NCBI GenBank assembly: GCA_902489295.1
Contig: CABTZM010000099.1
Location: 1 to 7,595 of the forward strand
Source of the DNA: an uncultured Collinsella sp.
GTDB taxonomy: Bacteria; Actinomycetota; Coriobacteriia; Coriobacteriales; Coriobacteriaceae
Direction of reading: 5' to 3'
DNA length: 7,595 bases
Shown here: positions 1-5,087 of the stretch, one piece after another
How the letters are laid out: each line of letters begins with the position of its first letter
Position numbering within the stretch: the stretch's first letter is position 1
The notes under the pieces: model-generated
Databases searched by the model: none
Seen by the model: only the letters and a program-made list of their open reading frames with translations
What the model was told of the DNA's origin: nothing
Made by a program: the position numbers and the translations under genes

Positions 1-25
1 CTCTGGCGGGCTTGCAGCGTCGAGT

Positions 26-54
26 GGTTACGCGGTTCGTAGAACCGCGTAACC
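26..54. repeat. Perfect 13-bp inverted repeat just downstream of htpG
   Basis: The arms at 26-38 (GGTTACGCGGTTC) and 42-54 are perfect reverse complements around a 3-base loop. It begins 6 bases after the htpG stop codon. In RNA this would be a very stable stem-loop. Neither strand has a T-tract directly after it, so it is not a standard intrinsic terminator. It could still end or protect the htpG transcript, possibly in both directions, or be a protein-binding palindrome. The inverted repeat is seen directly; its role is inferred. Confidence 0.7.
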
Positions 55-60
55 CCCTAG

Positions 61-2085
61 TTACATAAGCTCGCAGACAGCCGCCGCGAAGGCAACGGGA
101 TCCTCGGGGAGGATGCCCTCGACCAGCAGAGCCTGGTCATAGAGCAGACCGGAGTACTGCTTGATCTTGTCGGCGTCGCCTGCCTTCTGGGCAGCGACAA
201 GCTTGTCAAAGACCGGGTGCTTGGCGTTGAGCTCGAGCACGCGCTGGCTCTTGGGCATGCCGTCGGGCGCACCCTCGGGTCCCTTCTGGAGCACCTTCTC
301 CATCTCGAGCGAAAGCGGGCCCTCGGTGGTGATGCAAGCGGGGGCATCGGTCAGGCGCGCTGAGACGGCAACTTTCTCGACCTTGTCACCGAGCGCCTCC
401 TTCATAGCGCTAAAGAGGTCCTCGTTTTCCTTGGTGGCGTCCTCGGCCTCCTTCTTCTCGTCCTCGGTCGCCAGATCAAGATCGCCAGTCGCGACGTTCT
501 TGAGCTCCAGATGACGATCCTCGACATCGGGCTCGGCACCATCGGCCACGGCCTTCTCGGCTGCCTCGCGAGCAGCGTCATCCTCGTAGACCTTGGGCAT
601 ATCGGCGGCCACGTACTCGCGCATGGCCTGGAAGGTGAACTCGTCCACATCCTGCGTCAGCAGCAGCACGTCGTAGCCGCGATCGAGCACGCCCTTCACC
701 ACGGGCATCTTGACCAGGCGCTCACGCGAGTCGCCGGCAGCGTAGTAAATGGCCTTCTGGTCCTCGGGCATGCCCTTGGCATACTCGGCCAGAGTGATCA
801 TCTTCTGCTCCTTGGCAGACCAGAACAGCAGCAGGTCGGCGAGCTCATCGGCCTTCATGCCATAGCTCGAGTAGATGCCGTACTTAAGGCCGCGGCCAAA
901 GTTCTCAAAGAACTTCTCGTAGGCCTCGCGGTCGTTGTCACGCATGTCCTCGAGGTCGGCGGTAATCTTCTTCTCAACGCGCTTGGCGATAGCCTTAAGC
1001 TGACGGTTCTGCTGCAGCGTCTCGCGCGAAATGTTGAGCGTCACGTCGGCAGAGTCCACGACGCCGCGCACAAAGTTGTAGTAGTCGGGCAGCAGGTCGT
1101 CGCACTTCTCCATGATCAGCACGTTGGAGCTGTAGAGCGACAAGCCCTTCTCGTAATCCTTGCTGTACAGATCGAACGGTGCGCGGCCCGGGACAAACAG
1201 CAGGGCGTCGTACTCGAGCGTGCCCTCGGCATGGAAGCTAATGGTACGGGCGGGATCGTCAAAATCGTGGAACGTGGACTTATAGAACTCGTTGTAGTCC
1301 TTCTGCTCCACGTCGGAGCTGCGCTTCTTCCAAATCGGCGTCATGGAATTGATGGTCTCGAGCTCTTGGTAGTCCTCGTACTCGGGCGTGTAATCATCGC
1401 CGGCGTCCTCGGGCTTGGGCTTCTGACGGCTCTTGGAAACCATCATCTGAATCGGGTAGCGCACATAGTTGCTGTACTGCTGAATCAGGCTCTTGAGGCC
1501 CCACTCGGTCAGGAAGCGGTCATAGGTCTCGGCCTCACCGTCGGCGTCGAGCTTCTCGTTCTCGCGCAGCGTCAGGATGACATCGGTACCGTGCTCAGCA
1601 CGCTCACCGTCCTCGATGGTGTAGCCCTCAAGGCCGTCGGACTCCCACACGTGCGCCGTGTCCTCGCCATAGGCGCGGCTGACGACCTTCACGTGGCTGG
1701 CGACCATAAAGGCAGAGTAGAAGCCCACACCAAACTGGCCGATGATGTCGACATCGGAGCCCTGCTGCTCGGCGTTCTCGGTCTTAAACTCCTCAGAGCC
1801 GGAGTGGGCGATGGTACCCAGGTTGCGCTCGAGCTCCTCGGCGGTCATGCCGATACCGTTATCCGAGACCGTGATGGTGCGGGCGTCCTTATCGAAAGAG
1901 ACGCGAATGGCCAGGTCGCCCTGGTCAAGCTTGACGCTCGGATCCTGCAGGCTCTTAAAGTTGAGCTTGTCGACGGCATCGCTCGCGTTGGAGATAAGCT
2001 CGCGCAGGAAGATTTCCTTGTTGGTATAGATGGAGTTGATCATGAGGTCGAGCAGTTTTTTGCTCTCGGTCTTAAATTGACGCAT
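61..2085 (-). CDS. htpG: Molecular chaperone HtpG (bacterial Hsp90)
   Basis: This is a 674-residue cytosolic ATP-dependent Hsp90 chaperone that remodels client proteins as a homodimer. The N-terminal GHKL ATPase domain is complete: FLRELISNASDA at 26-37 carries the presumed catalytic Glu29 and Mg-binding Asn33, DNGIGM lies at 75-80, and the lid-region GQFGVGFYS at 116-124. The middle domain has NISRETLQQN at 351-360 with the ATP-contacting Arg354. The C-terminal dimerisation domain runs to the end, and there is no eukaryotic MEEVD tail. At 624 residues the E. coli protein is shorter. Part of the extra length is a charged Ala/Glu/Asp-rich stretch near 498-560. The middle-domain segment around 220-255 looks like the Clostridia form. 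The ATG at 2083-2085 is preceded by GAAAGGA with a 6-base spacer. No CIRCE, HspR (HAIR) or CtsR operator was found upstream. Confidence 0.98.
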   Translation of the reverse strand: MRQFKTESKKLLDLMINSIYTNKEIFLRELISNASDAVDKLNFKSLQDPSVKLDQGDLAIRVSFDKDARTITVSDNGIGMTAEELERNLGTIAHSGSEEFKTENAEQQGSDVDIIGQFGVGFYSAFMVASHVKVVSRAYGEDTAHVWESDGLEGYTIEDGERAEHGTDVILTLRENEKLDADGEAETYDRFLTEWGLKSLIQQYSNYVRYPIQMMVSKSRQKPKPEDAGDDYTPEYEDYQELETINSMTPIWKKRSSDVEQKDYNEFYKSTFHDFDDPARTISFHAEGTLEYDALLFVPGRAPFDLYSKDYEKGLSLYSSNVLIMEKCDDLLPDYYNFVRGVVDSADVTLNISRETLQQNRQLKAIAKRVEKKITADLEDMRDNDREAYEKFFENFGRGLKYGIYSSYGMKADELADLLLFWSAKEQKMITLAEYAKGMPEDQKAIYYAAGDSRERLVKMPVVKGVLDRGYDVLLLTQDVDEFTFQAMREYVAADMPKVYEDDAAREAAEKAVADGAEPDVEDRHLELKNVATGDLDLATEDEKKEAEDATKENEDLFSAMKEALGDKVEKVAVSARLTDAPACITTEGPLSLEMEKVLQKGPEGAPDGMPKSQRVLELNAKHPVFDKLVAAQKAGDADKIKQYSGLLYDQALLVEGILPEDPVAFAAAVCELM

Positions 2086-2115
2086 GTGCAGTCCTTTCGC
2101 GCTACCCCTGCCCGC

Positions 2116-2140
2116 AAAAACGGCTCGGTTGCCCGAGCCG
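2116..2140 (-). terminator. Intrinsic-terminator-like hairpin in the htpG 5' region
   Basis: On the minus strand an 8-bp perfect GC-rich stem (arms at 2133-2140 and 2121-2128) with a 4-base loop is followed at once by five T residues (2120-2116). This is the usual form of a Rho-independent terminator. It would end transcripts arriving from the acetyltransferase and cps-type genes. Its last T lies 30 bases before the htpG ATG, too close for a full promoter in between, so it may also sit inside the htpG leader as an attenuator. Confidence 0.7.
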
Positions 2141-2171
2141 CATTGCAGACCTGCTATGTTCAGACTTAGAT

Positions 2172-2227
2172 TTTATAACCCATTAGCGCGCATATATACA
2201 TACGGAATCGAAAAACTGTATGTCCAA
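2172..2227 (-). promoter_or_regulatory. AT-rich candidate promoter region for htpG
   Basis: This is the only AT-rich stretch between the acetyltransferase gene and htpG. On the minus strand it contains TGGACA (2226-2221, one mismatch to the -35 consensus), a TATGTATATA run (about 2202-2193) and TATAAA (2177-2172). No pair of boxes has both good matches and 17-base spacing: TGGACA to TATGTA is 18 bases, and TATAAA has only a poor -35 at 17 bases. The region is a plausible promoter, but the exact boxes are uncertain. Confidence 0.3.
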
Positions 2228-2249
2228 ACGCTCTGATGCGCCAATTGCC

Positions 2250-2289
2250 AAGGAGTGTCCCCGACTGCCGGCAGGAAAGGAACGTCCCT
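2250..2289. repeat. Short modular intergenic repeat element (REP-like)
   Basis: Two related direct repeats, AAGGAGTGTCCCC (2250-2262) and AAAGGAACGTCCCT (2276-2289), flank a perfect 10-bp palindrome CTGCCGGCAG (2265-2274). The element reaches the stop codon of the acetyltransferase gene. The layout resembles small dispersed intergenic repeats of bacteria. Whether it is repeated across the genome cannot be seen from this window. The structure is read directly; the REP-like label is inferred. Confidence 0.5.
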
Positions 2290-2788
2290 ATCTGCCATCT
2301 ACGCGCTTGGCCATCCAAGCATGGGGCTGGCCCTCGTCTTCGTAGTCCACCGGGGCAATCTGCGTGTAGCCCGCCTTGGCATAGAGCGGCAGCACGTATT
2401 CCTGCGCATGCAGCTTAATGAGCTTGGCGCCGGCATCACGCGCGCACGTATCACTGGCCTCGACAATCTTGCTCGCCAGGCCGCGACGGCGCATGCTCGG
2501 CAACACGGCCACGCGCCCCATAATGTAGGTCTCCCCCGCCGCGACGCCTTCGTCTAAGTCGCACGCCGGCAACACCGGAGCCTCTGCGTCAGTCGCGCGC
2601 TCAAGCTCTTCGGGAAACACGCGCGAGCAACCGGCAAGCTCGCCGTCTACATAGAGCGTCACATGAATGCAGTCAGAAGCCTCATCGATCTGGTCGAACT
2701 CGTTCTCGTAGCCCTGCTCGTCCATAAAAACGACGCGGCGCACCAACGCCGCGTCATCAAAGCATCCCGTCTTAAGTTGGATATCCAT
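2288..2788 (-). CDS. GNAT family N-acetyltransferase (ElaA/YjcF-like)
   Basis: This is a 166-residue acetyl-CoA-dependent N-acetyltransferase of unknown substrate. The N-terminal part (about 17-56) has the pattern VVFMDEQGYENEFDQID followed by a His and then a Gly-Glu-Leu-Ala-Gly turn, as in ElaA/YjcF-type GNAT proteins. Motif A is GRVAVLPSMRRRGLA (91-105), with the R-R-R-G-L-A pyrophosphate-binding loop. Motif B, near 127-141, has HAQEY followed by LPLYAKAGY, a typical GNAT ending with a conserved Tyr. There is no signal peptide or membrane segment. The start chosen is the ATG at 2786-2788, preceded by GAAAGGG with a 5-base spacer. A TTG at 2806 would add six residues but lacks a Shine-Dalgarno site. 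The gene lies 39 bases after the phosphatase gene with no terminator between, so it may be read from the same transcript. No functional link to polysaccharide regulation is evident. Confidence 0.88.
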   Translation of the reverse strand: MDIQLKTGCFDDAALVRRVVFMDEQGYENEFDQIDEASDCIHVTLYVDGELAGCSRVFPEELERATDAEAPVLPACDLDEGVAAGETYIMGRVAVLPSMRRRGLASKIVEASDTCARDAGAKLIKLHAQEYVLPLYAKAGYTQIAPVDYEDEGQPHAWMAKRVDGR

Positions 2789-2810
2789 GGCTGCCCTTTC
2801 ATTCAATGCG

Positions 2811-2830
2811 AACGTTAGGGACAGATTTTA
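2811..2830. repeat. Short GTCCC-containing element at the phosphatase gene 3' end
   Basis: Read on the minus strand, this stretch contains AAAATCTGTCCCTAACG, which resembles the units of the 2250-2289 element (A-rich start, then TGTCCC or CGTCCC). It includes the TAA stop codon (2828-2830) of the PHP phosphatase gene. Together with the 2250-2289 element it brackets the acetyltransferase gene. The shared motif is short, so a common origin is only suggested. Confidence 0.25.
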
Positions 2831-3478
2831 GCGAAAATGAGCTCCGCGCACGCTAAACTTCGCGCGAGCCTTCGCCAGGCAGTCGTAATGACCCACGTTA
2901 TGGGCATCGCTCGCGATGAAGCTGTACAGGTTCTGATCGAACAGGCGCTGTGCCGGCTTTTTCTCGCGACCAAAGCGACCGCCGGCAATAAAGTCCGACG
3001 AAGCCTGCAGCTTGCAGCCCATATCGACCAGGCGCTCCGCCACGCTTACATCCTTTTGAACCGCACGATAGCGCTCAGGATGAGCGATGATCACCTGGTA
3101 GCCACGGCACTGCAAATCGTAAATCGTGTTCTCGTACTCTCTAAACGCATACGCATCGGCATGAGTCGAAAGCTCGAGCAGAAACTCGTTGGTCCCATCG
3201 AAATGCAAGTGATCCGCGGCATCGATACCAAGCTCAACGAGCTTTCGATGGTTGACCTCGAAGCCCATCTGGAGCGGAAAACCGTCAGCGTTATCGCGCA
3301 ACAGCTCAAAGGCATCCCACATCTTGTCGTAATCAAAATAGGGATCACGGCAGTGAGGAGTGCAAACGATTCTGGTTACACCGGCCCGCTTGGCAGCCTC
3401 GAGCATCGCCAAGCTCTCTTCGAGATCGGCGGCGCCGTCGTCTACACCCGGCAAGATATGGCAATGAATGTCACGCAT
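2828..3478 (-). CDS. PHP-family tyrosine-protein phosphatase (CpsB/CapC/YwqE-like)
   Basis: This is a 216-residue metal-dependent phosphatase of the PHP fold, the type that removes phosphate from the tyrosine cluster of BY-kinases and so resets exopolysaccharide assembly. The metal-binding motifs are in family order: DIHCH (3-7), GVDDGA (11-16), TPH (40-42), GFEV with Glu74, His106, HPERY (133-137) and SDAH (190-193). The family usually has about 240-254 residues. This protein ends 23 residues after SDAH, so its C-terminal helix region looks short. The ATG at 3476-3478 follows a GAGG with a 7-base spacer, 17 bases after the kinase stop. Its position directly behind the modulator and kinase genes, as in ywqCDE, strongly supports this role over a histidinol-phosphatase, a related PHP family. 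Confidence 0.9.
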   Translation of the reverse strand: MRDIHCHILPGVDDGAADLEESLAMLEAAKRAGVTRIVCTPHCRDPYFDYDKMWDAFELLRDNADGFPLQMGFEVNHRKLVELGIDAADHLHFDGTNEFLLELSTHADAYAFREYENTIYDLQCRGYQVIIAHPERYRAVQKDVSVAERLVDMGCKLQASSDFIAGGRFGREKKPAQRLFDQNLYSFIASDAHNVGHYDCLAKARAKFSVRGAHFR

Positions 3479-3495
3479 AGGTCGGCCTCAATCAA

Positions 3496-4233
3496 CTAAA
3501 CGTTTGCTCGGTTGGTGAAGATGCCCTTTTTGGAAGTGCCCTGATCGTCGGAGCCCTTCTTAACCTTCTTACCGTCCTTGGTGTAGTAAGAATAGTAGTA
3601 CTCGCTGGTCTCGGTCTCGCAGTAGTTCATAACGGTACCGATGAGCTTGACCTTCTCGGACTTCTTAAGCTGACCGATGGCGTTGAGCGCCTCTTCGCGC
3701 TTGGTAAAGTCCTCGCGCACCACGAACAGCGTGCCGTCGGTCAGGCTGGCAATCTCGGCAGCATCGATGAAGGTGCCGACCGGAGGAGCATCGAAGATGA
3801 CGTACTGGAACTTGGCGGACAGTGCCTTTACCAGCTTGGCAAAGCGGTGAGAGACGATGATGTCGGCAGGATTGGGAATGTGCGGCTCGGCATCGAGGAA
3901 GTAGAAGTTCTTCTGACCCGTCTCGACAATTGCCTGGTCAATGGAAATCTGCTCGGACAGGACCGCATAGAGTCCGCCGCGCGAACGAACGCCAAGCATA
4001 TCGGAAAGGGACCTGCGGCGCATATCGGCCTCGACCAGGAGCACGGACTTGCCGCTCGTGGCGATTGCCTGAGCAAGATTAATGGAAACCGTAGACTTGC
4101 CCTCGTTGGGAATCGAGGAGGTAACGGTGATGGTGCGAATGGGGTCGTCCACGCTCGCAAAGCGGATGTTGGCCAGAAGGGTCTTGGCGGCATTCTGCAC
4201 AACGAGCTTATCGGTGTTCTTTGCCTTAGCCAT
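3496..4233 (-). CDS. Bacterial tyrosine kinase, CpsD/CapB/YwqD-like, exopolysaccharide regulation
   Basis: This is a 245-residue cytoplasmic BY-kinase, a P-loop ATPase that autophosphorylates a C-terminal tyrosine cluster and works with a membrane modulator to control polysaccharide chain length and export. The Walker A motif SSIPNEGKST (39-48) has Lys46. Walker A' is VLLVEADMR (64-72). Walker B is YVIFDAPP (144-151), with Asp148. NPAD lies at 121-124. The tail has five tyrosines in six positions (212-217) followed by a Lys-rich end. Two features are unusual. Walker A' has Glu68 where the family normally has its first Asp. The N-terminal EX2RX2R oligomerisation motif reads NAAKTLL. The ATG at 4231-4233 lies 2 bases after the modulator stop. 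Its purine-rich AAAGGTGG site lies in the end of the modulator gene, implying translational coupling. There are no membrane segments, as expected for the split Gram-positive arrangement. Confidence 0.93.
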   Translation of the reverse strand: MAKAKNTDKLVVQNAAKTLLANIRFASVDDPIRTITVTSSIPNEGKSTVSINLAQAIATSGKSVLLVEADMRRRSLSDMLGVRSRGGLYAVLSEQISIDQAIVETGQKNFYFLDAEPHIPNPADIIVSHRFAKLVKALSAKFQYVIFDAPPVGTFIDAAEIASLTDGTLFVVREDFTKREEALNAIGQLKKSEKVKLIGTVMNYCETETSEYYYSYYTKDGKKVKKGSDDQGTSKKGIFTNRANV

Positions 4234-4235
4234 GC

Positions 4236-4892
4236 CTATTTACCACCTTTCATAGCCGGAATTCGGCCAACAACGGGAATACCCAGGAGCTCTTCTGCCT
4301 CTTCGGCACCGCGGATGCGGGTATTGAGCATGTCTGCCAAAACGACATAGGCAACTGCGATAAAGATACCGGCGAGGAACGCGACGGCAATATACAGCGT
4401 GCGCTTGGGGCCGCTGGGGGCTTCGGGGGTCTTAGCCTCGTCGATAACGTTGATGCTCTGGGCAGCACCGACGTTCTGAGCGACCGTACTCACCGAGCTG
4501 GCAATGGCCTTTGCGACCTCAGCCGTCTCCTTGGCATCGGTGCCGGTAACCGAAAGCGTAATGACACGCGTGGTGGTCTCGGAGGAAACAGACACCTTGT
4601 AGTCATCCAGATCGGTGAGGCCCAGTTCTTTGGCGGCGCCGCTCTTAACGCTATCGCTATCCAGCAGCGTGGCGATATCGTTGGAAAGCATCTGGCTCGC
4701 CGAGAGATCGTTGTAGCTCATCTGACCGCTATCGTCGGTCTTGGCGAGAATGTACATGCTCGTCGTCGCGGTATAGGTGTTGTCCATCGCAACGAAGGAC
4801 ACGATGCCCATGGCGATCGCGCAGACCACCGGAAGGGTGATGACCAGCTTGAGGTGCTTCTTCAGCAGCTGGAACAGTTCGAGAAGGGTCAT
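4236..4892 (-). CDS. Wzz-family chain-length determinant / BY-kinase modulator (CapA/CpsC/YwqC-like)
   Basis: This 218-residue inner-membrane protein has the Wzz topology: a short cytoplasmic N-terminus (ELFQLLKKHLK), a first membrane helix at about 16-36, an extracytoplasmic region at about 37-164, a second helix at about 165-186 and a cytoplasmic tail at 187-218. A proline-rich segment (PEAPSGPKR, 156-164) precedes the second helix, as in the family. The tail carries the typical TRIRGAEEAEELLGIPVVGRIP pattern. In Gram-positive systems this tail binds and activates the separate tyrosine kinase, here encoded directly downstream. The outer loop is short, as in the Gram-positive CpsC/CapA type. 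The ATG at 4890-4892 has GAAAGG with an 8-base spacer. It is probably the first gene of the three-gene operon. Confidence 0.9.
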   Translation of the reverse strand: MTLLELFQLLKKHLKLVITLPVVCAIAMGIVSFVAMDNTYTATTSMYILAKTDDSGQMSYNDLSASQMLSNDIATLLDSDSVKSGAAKELGLTDLDDYKVSVSSETTTRVITLSVTGTDAKETAEVAKAIASSVSTVAQNVGAAQSINVIDEAKTPEAPSGPKRTLYIAVAFLAGIFIAVAYVVLADMLNTRIRGAEEAEELLGIPVVGRIPAMKGGK

Positions 4893-4970
4893 GCAGCTTG
4901 CCTTTCATTTCCCCAGTTCGGATTGACAAAACTGTCCGTATGTTATCGCATCTTTTTACCGAGACCAAAC

Positions 4971-5001
4971 TCTATACATAAGAAACAGGCTCTCCTGTAA
5001 A
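4971..5001 (-). promoter_or_regulatory. Weak candidate promoter for the wzz / kinase / phosphatase operon
   Basis: On the minus strand, TTTACA (5001-4996, one mismatch to the -35 consensus) is followed after 19 bases by TATAGA (4976-4971), or after 15 bases by TATGTA (4980-4975). Neither spacing is ideal. It lies about 80 bases before the wzz-type ATG, in the 195-base AT-richer gap where a promoter is expected. Nothing else gene-like is seen in that gap. Confidence 0.3.
4985..4998. promoter_or_regulatory. Small palindrome overlapping the candidate cps-type promoter
   Basis: ACAGG-CTCT-CCTGT has perfect 5-bp arms around 4 bases. It overlaps the candidate -35 box and the spacer, where a repressor or activator site would act. 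It is short enough to arise by chance. Confidence 0.2.
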
Positions 5002-5028
5002 AATGTCGGAAGCAATCGTAAAATTGCA

Positions 5029-5062
5029 CAACAACGCCGCACCCGAAAGTCAAATGCGGCGT
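5029..5062 (-). terminator. Hairpin after the histidine kinase gene, possible terminator
   Basis: On the minus strand ACGCCGCA (5062-5055) pairs perfectly with TGCGGCGT (5041-5034) around a 13-base loop. It is followed by TGTTGTGCAATTTT, a T-rich but interrupted tail. It begins about 25 bases after the kinase stop codon and would separate the phosphate module from the polysaccharide operon. The interrupted tail and long loop make it a weak intrinsic terminator. Confidence 0.45.
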
Positions 5063-5087
5063 CTACATCAATATCTATGTTGTATCG

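Noticed and set aside
26..54. tRNA arm or recombination site (dif-like) at the left-edge palindrome
   Set aside because: The sequence lacks the rest of a tRNA cloverleaf, and the arms do not resemble XerC/XerD half-sites.
2086..2115. RNA thermometer covering the htpG ribosome-binding site
   Set aside because: No stretch nearby pairs well with GAAAGGA, so a FourU- or ROSE-like structure cannot be supported.
511..2169. Long plus-strand open frame of 552 codons opposite htpG
   Set aside because: It lies fully antisense to an unmistakable HtpG gene. Its Leu/Val/Gly/His-rich translation has no recognisable domain and is typical of the mirror frame of a high-GC gene.
2789..2806. TTG start at 2806 for the acetyltransferase, adding six residues
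   Set aside because: No Shine-Dalgarno site lies before the TTG, while the ATG at 2788 has GAAAGGG at a 5-base spacing and gives a normal GNAT N-terminus.
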